From Pseudomonadota bacterium (GTDB lineage: Bacteria; Pseudomonadota; Gammaproteobacteria; Pseudomonadales; UBA5518): a DNA stretch of 20,915 nucleotides. Positions 13,831 to 20,399 of this stretch are shown piece after piece; position 1 is the first letter of the stretch, and each line of letters starts with the position of its first letter. The stretch spans positions 1 to 20,915 of the forward strand of contig CAUJIL010000022.1 in the NCBI GenBank assembly GCA_963204845.1, given 5' to 3'. Under the pieces are notes generated by a model. That model saw nothing but the letters and a program-made list of their open reading frames with translations, was not told where the DNA came from and ran no database searches. The position numbers were made by a program, and so were the translations under genes.

Positions 13831-13846
13831 GGTCCGGAACCGGACC
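13831..13846. terminator. Hairpin just downstream of yafV
   Basis: GGTCCGG-AA-CCGGACC is a perfect 7-bp inverted repeat starting 2 bases past the yafV TAG. It could end the leftward operon transcript, but no T-run follows and the loop is only 2 bases, so intrinsic termination is doubtful. Confidence 0.35.
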
Positions 13847-13848
13847 AG

Positions 13849-14625
13849 CTAGTCTGGGGCGATCGTGAACCCGTCGGCATCCAGGTGCACCGGAAACTTC
13901 GCGCGGCAGTCGGCGAGCGTGTCGGCGCCGAGCACGGCGTGGTGCAGGCCGGCCGTATCGCCGGCATCGAGCACCACGCGCCCCCACGGATCGATCACCA
14001 GGCTGTCGCCGGCGTAGTCGATCCCCTTGCCGTCGACGCCGGTGCGGTTCACCGCGACCACCCACGCCTGGTTCTCGATCGCGCGTGCGAGCAGCAAGGC
14101 ACGCCAGTGCTCGCGCCGGCGTGCCGGCCAGTTCGCCACGTACAGCAGCGCATCGTAGTCACCGCGGTTGCGGCTCCAGACCGGGAAGCGCAGGTCGTAG
14201 CAGACCTGCAGGCAGATCCGCCAACCGTCGCACTCCACCACCCGCCGTTCGTCACCCGCCGCGTAACAGTGGTGCTCGCCGGCCATGCGGAACAGGTGGC
14301 GCTTGTCGTAGTGCGCCAGCGTGCCGTCCGCGCGTGCGAACAGCAGCCGGTTGCGGAAGGCGTCGGCGTCGGCCAGCGCGAGGCTGCCGGCAATGGTCAC
14401 CCGATGGGCGATCGCCTGCGCGCGCAGCCACGCGACAGTCGGGCCGTCGGCGGCTTCTGCGCACGCGGCGGGATCCATCGTGAAGCCGGTGGCGAACATC
14501 TCGGGCAGCACGACCAGGGCACCGGCCGGCGCCTGCGGCAGCAGGCGCTCGAAGCGCGCGCGGTTGGCCGGCGGGTCCTGCCAGGCGAGTTCCTGCTGCA
14601 GCAGCACCACGCTCAGATCGCGCAC
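13849..14625 (-). CDS. yafV: Omega-amidase, nitrilase superfamily
   Basis: This 258-aa protein is colinear with E. coli YafV (256 aa), which hydrolyses alpha-ketoglutaramate and similar omega-amides to the oxo-acid plus ammonia. The nitrilase triad is visible: E42 in LPEMF, K108 in YDKRHLF, C142 in LQVCYDLRFPVW; ARAIENQAWVV follows. The start is GTG at 14625, with GGAGG 4 bases upstream, overlapping the end of the aminotransferase gene by 13 bases. It pairs functionally with that enzyme: glutamine-dependent transamination makes alpha-ketoglutaramate, which the amidase removes, pulling the reaction forward. A decayed partial copy lies at 12049-12587. Confidence 0.95.
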   Translation of the reverse strand: MRDLSVVLLQQELAWQDPPANRARFERLLPQAPAGALVVLPEMFATGFTMDPAACAEAADGPTVAWLRAQAIAHRVTIAGSLALADADAFRNRLLFARADGTLAHYDKRHLFRMAGEHHCYAAGDERRVVECDGWRICLQVCYDLRFPVWSRNRGDYDALLYVANWPARRREHWRALLLARAIENQAWVVAVNRTGVDGKGIDYAGDSLVIDPWGRVVLDAGDTAGLHHAVLGADTLADCRAKFPVHLDADGFTIAPD

Positions 14626-14748
14626 AGCACCTCCACAGCGCGCAGCAGCGTGCTCTCCTGCTTGGCGAAACAGAACCGCAACAGCCCGCGCGCCGGGGGC
14701 GTCTCGTGGAAGACCGAGACCGGTATCGCGGCGATGCCGTGACGGCTG
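13858..14748. repeat. Direct repeat, intact copy (partner at 12112-12587)
   Basis: This covers nearly all of yafV and the last ~42 codons of the aminotransferase gene. The same-orientation partner is 1.7-2.2 kb to the left, with the toxin-antitoxin pair and IS91 remnant between. The identical 103-bp core is 14111-14213. Confidence 0.85.
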
Positions 14749-15764
14749 ACGAGCTCTTCCGCCATCGCGATATCGTCGGCGTCGCTGATCTCCGCGTAGT
14801 CGAGCAGCTGGAAGTACGTGCCCGCCGACGGCCTCAGGCGCCAGCGCGAGCCGGCCAGTGCCGCGCAGAACAGGTCGCGCCGCGCCTGGTAGAACGCCCC
14901 CAGCGCGTCGACGTGCGCCGGATCGGACTGCATGAAGTCCGCGAGCGCGTGCTGGATCGGGGTGACGCCGGTGAAGGTGACGAACTGGTGCACGCGCCGC
15001 AGTTCGGTGGTGAGCTCCGCCGGCGCCACGCAATAACCGGTCTTCCACCCGGTGGCGTGGTAGGTCTTGCCGAACGAGAACACGGCGAAGGAGCGCGCCG
15101 CGAGCACCGGGTGCGCCAGCACGCTGTGGTGCCGCGTGCCGTCGTAGACCAGATGGGCGTAGACCTCGTCGGACAGCACGAGCAGGCCGTGGCGTTCGGC
15201 GAGTTCGCCGAGGCGATCGAGATCCTCGCGCGCCAGCACGCTGCCGCTCGGGTTGTGCGGTGAGTTGATCACGACCAGGCGCGTGCGCGGCCCGATCGCG
15301 TCTTCCACACACTGCCAGTCGATTGTGAAGTCCGGCTGCGAGAGTGCGATGCGCACCGCGCGCGCCCCGGCCAGCCGCACCGAAGGCTCGTAGCTGTCGT
15401 AGCTGGGATCGAACAGGATCACCTCGTCGCCCGGCCCCACGCTCGCCATGATCGCGCAGAAGATCGCCTCGGTCGCACCGGGAACCACGGTCACCTCGGT
15501 GAGCGGGTCGACGCGGCAGCCGAAGTGGCGTTCGAGGTCGGCGGCGACGCATTCGCGCAGCCGTGGCAGCCCCGCCATCGGCGCGTACTGGTTGTGCCCG
15601 GCCGCGACGTGGCGCGCCAGCGCCTCGGCCAGCCCCTGCGGCAGCGCAAAATCGGGAAAACCCTGCGCGAGGTTCAGCGCACCGTACTGCTCGGCCTTCT
15701 GCGTCATCACGGTGAAGATCGTGGTGCCTACGTCCGGCAACCGCGACACGATCGCCGGTTTCAT
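14613..15764 (-). CDS. ybdL: Methionine aminotransferase, PLP-dependent class I/II
   Basis: This encodes 383 aa, closely matching E. coli YbdL: TTIFTVM near the N-terminus, NLAQGFPDF (31-39), GATEA (96-100), FDPSYDSY (118-125), NSPHNPSG (167-174, N171 contacts PLP), SDEVY (198-202), the Schiff-base lysine K233 in FSFGKTYHATGWK, and R363 in LLRFCFAKQES, which should bind the substrate carboxylate. The family transaminates 2-oxo-4-methylthiobutyrate to methionine (the last step of methionine salvage) with glutamine or aromatic amino acids as donor. The start overlaps the stop of the upstream MBL gene (ATGA), and its end overlaps yafV, giving a coupled three-gene operon. Confidence 0.95.
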   Translation of the reverse strand: MKPAIVSRLPDVGTTIFTVMTQKAEQYGALNLAQGFPDFALPQGLAEALARHVAAGHNQYAPMAGLPRLRECVAADLERHFGCRVDPLTEVTVVPGATEAIFCAIMASVGPGDEVILFDPSYDSYEPSVRLAGARAVRIALSQPDFTIDWQCVEDAIGPRTRLVVINSPHNPSGSVLAREDLDRLGELAERHGLLVLSDEVYAHLVYDGTRHHSVLAHPVLAARSFAVFSFGKTYHATGWKTGYCVAPAELTTELRRVHQFVTFTGVTPIQHALADFMQSDPAHVDALGAFYQARRDLFCAALAGSRWRLRPSAGTYFQLLDYAEISDADDIAMAEELVSRHGIAAIPVSVFHETPPARGLLRFCFAKQESTLLRAVEVLCAI

Positions 15765-16678
15765 CGCTGCTCCGGCGTGGCGAGCAGGTCGTACAGCATG
15801 CCGGCGAAGCGCTCCGGGGTGACGAAGCCCGCGCCGAAGCGGGCGTCGAAATCGGCCGTCGGCCTGGCCGCGATCACTTCCTCGCGCGTCTTGCCGGCAC
15901 GGACCGCGGACTCGACGCGCGCCGCAATCGTCGCCAGCATCGCGCGCCAGTCCTGCAGTTCGCTGCGGTCCGACAGCGGCCCGTGGCCCGGGATGATGCG
16001 CGTCGCGTCGTCGGACTGCGCGAGCACCGCATCGAGCGCCGCGATCACGCCGGCCACGCTGCCGCCCGAGGAGCCGTCGATGAACGGATACATCCCGGCG
16101 AAGTAGACGTCACCGAGGTGCCAGGCGTTGGCGCGCGGGAAGTGCACCAGCAGGTCGCCGTCGGTGTGCGCGCGCGGCGCGTGCCGCACGTCGATGTCCT
16201 CGCCGTTGACATGCAGTTGCAGCGATTCGCCGAACGTGAGCTCGGGCAACGCCGCCGGGGCGGCCGGTGCGACCGACCGTTCGAGAAACGGGATGGTCTG
16301 CCCGGCTGCGAGACGCGCGCGTGCGTTGCCGTGCGCGACCAGCAGCGCGCCGGCGGCGCCGAAGTTCTGGTTGCCGCCGGTGTGATCGAGGTGCCAGTGG
16401 GTGTTGATCACGGCGCGCACCGGTCCGCGGTCGAGCGCCGCGATCGCCGCCAGCAGCTTCGGCGACAAGGGTGCGTACTGGTCGTCGATCACCCACACGC
16501 CATCGGGCCCGGTCGAGACGCCGAGGTTGCCGCCCTCGCCGACCAGCATGTACAGGCCGTCCGCCACCGGCACAGTGCGGATCTGCACCGCGTCGAAATC
16601 CGGTTGTGCCCGTGCCAGCGTGCTCGCCAGCAGCAACGCGAACACCATCCCCCCACGCTTGCGATACATCGTTTGCAT
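15761..16678 (-). CDS. Exported MBL-fold metallo-hydrolase
   Basis: This 305-aa product has a Sec signal peptide (basic MYRKRGG, hydrophobic MVFALLLAST, ALARAQ-type cleavage near A24). The mature part is a metallo-beta-lactamase fold: NTHWHLDHTGG (92-102), H171 in APRAHTDGDLLVHF, D190 in HLGDVYFAG, H232 in IIPGHGP. These are complete dizinc ligands of the group that includes SoxH/quinoprotein-relay and class-B-like hydrolases; the real substrate is unknown and beta-lactam hydrolysis should not be assumed. The start at 16678 is supported by GGAGGGG 6 bases upstream. It overlaps the aminotransferase by 4 bases, an odd pairing of a periplasmic enzyme with cytoplasmic amino-acid salvage. Confidence 0.9.
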   Translation of the reverse strand: MQTMYRKRGGMVFALLLASTLARAQPDFDAVQIRTVPVADGLYMLVGEGGNLGVSTGPDGVWVIDDQYAPLSPKLLAAIAALDRGPVRAVINTHWHLDHTGGNQNFGAAGALLVAHGNARARLAAGQTIPFLERSVAPAAPAALPELTFGESLQLHVNGEDIDVRHAPRAHTDGDLLVHFPRANAWHLGDVYFAGMYPFIDGSSGGSVAGVIAALDAVLAQSDDATRIIPGHGPLSDRSELQDWRAMLATIAARVESAVRAGKTREEVIAARPTADFDARFGAGFVTPERFAGMLYDLLATPEQR

Positions 16679-16812
16679 GCTCCTCCCCTCCGCGGCGTCA
16701 CGCTACCATCGTCGCTGCCGAAGGCGCCAGCAGCGGCGGACCCGCGACCGGTCATCGCCCGGACACACAGGTCCCGCATGCTGGCCACTGCCCGAACGCT
16801 ACCGAGGTCCGC

Positions 16813-18330
16813 ATGAGCCGCCGTCCCCGCCGCACCCTGAGTCTGTTCGCCGCGCTCGTGCTCGGCAGCGCAAGCGCCGCCGCCACCGACGACCCATGGC
16901 AGCGCGCCGGCGCCGAGGCGCTGGCCGCGGCCCGCACGCGCTTCGCCGGCATGCCCGAGCGCGCGCGCAAGGTGATCCTGTTCGTTGGCGACGGCATGGG
17001 CATCACGACGATCACCGCCGCGCGCATCCTCGACGGCCAGGACCGCGGTGGCAGCGGCGAGGACCACGCGCTGGCCTTCGAGCGGCTGCCGTTCCTCGCG
17101 TTGGCCAAGACCTACAGCGCCGACCAGCAGACCCCCGACTCGGCGCCGACGATGAGCGCGATGATGACCGGCACCAAGGCCAACGGCGCCACGCTCGGCG
17201 TGAGCAGCCGCGTTGCATCCGGCGCCACCGACGCACGGACGGTGGCGGCAGGGGCACTGCCCAGCCTGCTCGAGCTGGCCGAGAACGCAGGCCTGGCAAC
17301 CGGCGTGGTCAGCACCGCCCGGCTGACCCACGCCACGCCGGCGGCCTGCTACGCGCGCACCAGCCACCGCGACTGGGAGGCCGACGCCGACCGCCCGCAG
17401 GGCGTCACGGTGCCCGACATCGCCTCGCAGCTGATCGATCGCTTTGGCGCCGGGGGCATCGGCGACGGGATCGAGGTGGCGCTGGGCGGTGGGCGCACGA
17501 AGTTCCTGCCGCGCACGGCGCGCGATCCGGAGGAGCCCGCGCTGCGCGGCGAGCGCCGGGACGGGCGCGACCTGGTCAGCGAATGGCGGCGCAAGTTCGG
17601 CGGCGCCGTGGTGCACGACCTGCCCGGCTTCACGGCCGTCGACCCGGAGCGCACCACGCGGCTGCTTGGACTGTTCGACCCTTCGCACATGGAGTACGTG
17701 ATCGACCGCACGCGCGATGCCGGCGGCGAGCCCTCGCTGGCGGAGATGACCACCAAGGCGATCGCGATCCTGGAGCGCAATCCGCGTGGCTGGTTCCTGA
17801 TGGTCGAGGCCGGACGCATCGACCACGCGCACCACGCCGGCAACGCGCAGCGCGCGCTGCGCGAGACGATCGCGCTGTCCGACGCCGTGGCGGCGGCGCT
17901 CGCGCGCGTGGACCTGCGCGAGACGCTGGTGATCGTGACCGCCGACCACAGCCACGTGTTCACGATGGCGGGCTATCCCGCGCGCGGCAACCCGATCCTC
18001 GGCAAGGTGGTCGCGCCCGGGGAAACCACCCCGTCGCTGGCGAGCGACGGCCGCCCGTATACCACGCTGTCGTACGCCAACGGTCCGGGCGTGCGCGACG
18101 GCGCCGCGCCGTACCCGCGCCGCCCGCAGGGCGGACGCGCCTTCGACCTCACGGCGACCGACACCACCCACCCGGACTTCCACCAGGAGGCGCTGGTGCC
18201 GCTGGAGTCGGAAACCCACGGCGGCGAGGACGTGGCGATCTTCGCCGACGGGCCGGCGGCGCAGTTCTTCCACGGCGTGCAGGAACAGAGCTACGTGTTC
18301 CACGTGATGCGCGCGGCGCTGGGGCTCTGA
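16813..18330 (+). CDS. Alkaline phosphatase (PhoA superfamily), exported
   Basis: This is a 505-aa phosphomonoesterase with signal peptide (RRPRR then LFAALVLGSASAAA, cleavage near 24). Active-site features: D60 in FVGDGMG, the D109-S110 nucleophile in TPDSAPTMSAMMTGTKANG (metal site next to the phosphoserine), T172/T175 in RLTHATPA, E332, D337 and H341 in EAGRIDHAHHAGN, D378-H379 in TADHSH, H469 in ETHGGEDV. All three metal sites look complete. The DSAPT sequence at the nucleophile and overall length fit a PhoA-like clade common in proteobacteria rather than PhoD or PhoX. The ATG at 16813 has GAGG 5 bases upstream. Divergent from the MBL operon. No clear Pho box was recognised. Confidence 0.95.
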   Translation: MSRRPRRTLSLFAALVLGSASAAATDDPWQRAGAEALAAARTRFAGMPERARKVILFVGDGMGITTITAARILDGQDRGGSGEDHALAFERLPFLALAKTYSADQQTPDSAPTMSAMMTGTKANGATLGVSSRVASGATDARTVAAGALPSLLELAENAGLATGVVSTARLTHATPAACYARTSHRDWEADADRPQGVTVPDIASQLIDRFGAGGIGDGIEVALGGGRTKFLPRTARDPEEPALRGERRDGRDLVSEWRRKFGGAVVHDLPGFTAVDPERTTRLLGLFDPSHMEYVIDRTRDAGGEPSLAEMTTKAIAILERNPRGWFLMVEAGRIDHAHHAGNAQRALRETIALSDAVAAALARVDLRETLVIVTADHSHVFTMAGYPARGNPILGKVVAPGETTPSLASDGRPYTTLSYANGPGVRDGAAPYPRRPQGGRAFDLTATDTTHPDFHQEALVPLESETHGGEDVAIFADGPAAQFFHGVQEQSYVFHVMRAALGL

Positions 18331-18498
18331 GCGTTACGCCCGCCCGCTGCCACCACCGCTCGGTGGCCACACCATCGCCTCCCGACCGTGCTGCTTCGGC
18401 CCGGTTCACGCAGAACCCACAGCTCCGGGAGACACCATGAACGCCCGCGCACGATATTTTCACCAAAGGCACGAGGTGAGCCGGGTGCGCGGTGCGCT

Positions 18499-18504
18499 TA
18501 GAAT
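18499..18504 (+). promoter_or_regulatory. Putative -10 of the type Ic aminotransferase gene
   Basis: TAGAAT lies 55 bases before the GTG start, with a weak -35. If real, transcription begins after the alternative ATG at 18437, which supports the shorter protein. Confidence 0.35.
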
Positions 18505-18559
18505 GCCTGCGCCCGTCGCGGGCGGTTCCAGCAACGCATTCGACCGGAGGACACTGCCC

Positions 18560-19834
18560 GTGCGCATCGACGAGGCCAGCCGAGACACCCTGATCAGCCG
18601 GGAAGCCGGACTGGCGGCACGCTACGCCGCGCTCGCCGGCGCCGGACTCGCGCTCGACGTGACGCGCGGCAAGCCCTCGGCGGCCCAGCTCGATCTCTCC
18701 GATCGCCTCGACGGCGTGCTGGCGGGCAATTACCGCGGCGAGGACGGCACCGACCTGCGCAACTACGGCGGCCTCGACGGCCTGCCCGAGGCGAAGCGGC
18801 TGTTCGCGCCGGTGCTGCAGGTGCCCGCGAGCAACGTACTCGTCGGCGGCAACAGCAGCCTGACGCTGATGTGGCAGTGCGCGCTGTACGGCATGCACTT
18901 CGGCTTCGCCGGGCCGGAGTCCGCGTGGACGCGCCACGGCAAGGTGCGCTTCATCTGTCCGGTCCCCGGCTACGACCGCCACTTCAGCATCTGCGAGCAC
19001 CTCGGCATCGAGATGGTCACGGTGCCGATGACCCCGACCGGCCCCGACATGGATGCGGTCGAGGAACTGCTCGCGAACGACCCGTCGATCCGCGGCATGT
19101 GGGTGGTGCCGCGTTTCTCGAACCCCACCGGCGCGGTCTGCGACGAGCAGACGGTGGCGCGTTGCGCGGCGCTGGCGCGGCGCGCGGCGCCGGGATTCCG
19201 GCTGTTCTGGGACGATGCCTACGCGGTGCACGCGCTGGCCGCCGATGCCCCGCGCCTGGCGTCGCTGTACGAGGCCTGCGTACGCCTCGGCACCGAGGAC
19301 AGCGTGCTGCTGTTCGGCTCGACGTCGAAGATCACGCACGCGGGCGCCGGGGTTGCATTCCTCGCGGCGTCGGAGCCGAACCTGCGCGCGATCCGCCACC
19401 ACCTGGGCTTCGCGAGCATCGGCCCCGACAAGGTGAACCAGGGCCGCCACGTGGCGTTCCTGGGCGGTTTCGACGGTCTGCTCATGCACATGGAGGGCCA
19501 CGCGGCCTTGCTTCGCCCGCGTTTCGCGGCAGTGCTCGATACCCTCGAACGCGAACTGGGCGACACCGGGATGGGGTCGTGGAGCCGTCCGCGCGGCGGC
19601 TATTTCGTGTCCTTCGACACCCGGCCCGGGCTGGCGCGGGAAGTGGTGCGGCTGGCGGCCGAAGCAGGCGTCAAGCTGACGCCGGCGGGTGCGACGTTCC
19701 CGTACGGGCGGGACCCCGAGGACCGCAATATCCGCATCGCCCCGAGCTTCCCGACCGTGGCCGAACTCGAGCGCGCGATGGAAGTCTTCGTGGTCTGCGT
19801 GCAGCTCGCCAGCGTGCGCCAGCGGCTGGCGTAG
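18560..19834 (+). CDS. Type Ic aspartate aminotransferase-like PLP enzyme
   Basis: This is a 424-aa fold-type I aminotransferase of the PF12897 group (MocR-like Asp aminotransferases without a DNA-binding domain). Signatures: LDVTRGKPSAAQLDLS (32-47), NYGGLDGLPE (68-77), GGNSSLTLM (96-104), CPVPGYDRHF (133-142), FSNPTG (186-191), WDDAY (217-221), the PLP lysine K257 in FGSTSKITHAGAG, and NIRIAPSFP near the end with the carboxylate-binding Arg. I chose GTG at 18560 because GGAGG sits 9 bases upstream and family proteins start here. An in-frame ATG at 18437, also with a good GGGAG site, would add 41 atypical residues. The TAG stop lies in a REP head. Confidence 0.9.
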   Translation: MRIDEASRDTLISREAGLAARYAALAGAGLALDVTRGKPSAAQLDLSDRLDGVLAGNYRGEDGTDLRNYGGLDGLPEAKRLFAPVLQVPASNVLVGGNSSLTLMWQCALYGMHFGFAGPESAWTRHGKVRFICPVPGYDRHFSICEHLGIEMVTVPMTPTGPDMDAVEELLANDPSIRGMWVVPRFSNPTGAVCDEQTVARCAALARRAAPGFRLFWDDAYAVHALAADAPRLASLYEACVRLGTEDSVLLFGSTSKITHAGAGVAFLAASEPNLRAIRHHLGFASIGPDKVNQGRHVAFLGGFDGLLMHMEGHAALLRPRFAAVLDTLERELGDTGMGSWSRPRGGYFVSFDTRPGLAREVVRLAAEAGVKLTPAGATFPYGRDPEDRNIRIAPSFPTVAELERAMEVFVVCVQLASVRQRLA

Positions 19835-19911
19835 GCACGGCCTGTGGGTCGGGTTTCAACCCGACGGGAATCGACGTCGCGCTGGGCATGTCGGCCTGAA
19901 CGCCGACCTAC
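19831..19911. repeat. REP-type palindrome pair, mosaic, between convergent genes
   Basis: The plus unit starts GTAG (19831-19834, TAG is the stop of the aminotransferase gene), continues with CGGCCTGTGG resembling the unit at 5417-5439, then a perfect 8-bp stem 19848-19855/19858-19865 of the GTCGGGTT type. The minus unit has head CTAC at 19908-19911 with stem 19890-19895/19902-19907. The plus unit looks like a mosaic of two REP subtypes seen elsewhere in the window. Confidence 0.75.
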
Positions 19912-19926
19912 GGGAACGGTCCGCTA

Positions 19927-20280
19927 TCAGGCGTCGGCGGGAGGTTCGCCGCCGAATTGCGGGCGCATGCCGATCATCGGGAAGGCCATCACCTTGCCCT
20001 CGCCGCCCTTGGACTCGCGGATCTTCACCGACCCTTCCTTCTCGACCTCGTCGATGCGGATGATCGCGTGCATCGGGATGTAGCTGCGCTTGACGCCGGA
20101 GAACTCGCCTTTCAGCTTTTCCTCGGCGGGATCGACCACCAGCTGCGTGCGCTCGCCGAAGATGTAGTCCTCGACCTCGATGAACCCGTACAGGTCGCTC
20201 TGGTAGATCTGCCGTGCATATAACTCGAACACCTGGTTCTGGTTCAGAAATATGACCTTGTAGATCGGTTCAGCCGCCAT
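19927..20280 (-). CDS. DUF1820 family protein
   Basis: This 117-aa cytoplasmic protein matches DUF1820 (PF08850) throughout: IYKVIFLNQNQVFELYARQI, QSDLYGFIEVEDYIFGER, VDPAEEKLKGEFSGVKRSYIPMHAIIRIDEVEKEG. The family is conserved in gammaproteobacteria and has no assigned biochemical role. The ATG at 20280 was chosen because family proteins begin just before the YKVIF strand; longer in-frame starts run into divergent miaB promoter DNA. Ends with tandem stops TGA-TAG. Confidence 0.92.
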   Translation of the reverse strand: MAAEPIYKVIFLNQNQVFELYARQIYQSDLYGFIEVEDYIFGERTQLVVDPAEEKLKGEFSGVKRSYIPMHAIIRIDEVEKEGSVKIRESKGGEGKVMAFPMIGMRPQFGGEPPADA

Positions 20281-20317
20281 GGGCACGTCGCTCGCGGGTG
20301 GGCACTTCGAAGGGGGC

Positions 20318-20331
20318 GCGCAGCATAGCAC
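20318..20331 (-). promoter_or_regulatory. Putative extended -10 promoter of the DUF1820 gene
   Basis: TGC-TATGCT on the minus strand (20322-20330), in the same 14-base block as upstream of gloC, 37 bases before the ATG. Confidence 0.45.
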
Positions 20332-20363
20332 AGCCCCGCCTGTGCACACCCGGACCCCGCGGC

Positions 20364-20369
20364 TATAAT
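20364..20369 (+). promoter_or_regulatory. Putative -10 (TATAAT) of miaB
   Basis: A perfect TATAAT 30 bases before the miaB ATG, followed by GC-rich DNA and CCCTTTTT. The -35 region is poor. Confidence 0.55.
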
Positions 20370-20399
20370 CGCGGCCCTTTTTCGCAACCCCGGACGGCG

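Noticed and set aside
13849..15552. A 567-residue single protein covering the yafV region and much of the aminotransferase gene
   Set aside because: Only its last 258 residues resemble a known protein; the rest is an alternative frame of the aminotransferase. The GTG at 14625 with GGAGG marks the real yafV start.
16489..18303. A 604-codon open frame antisense to alkaline phosphatase
   Set aside because: Shadow of a complete phosphatase gene with all active-site residues.
18354..18366. CCACCG-CT-CGGTGG hairpin as terminator after alkaline phosphatase
   Set aside because: The loop is only 2 bases and no T-run follows; too weak to call.
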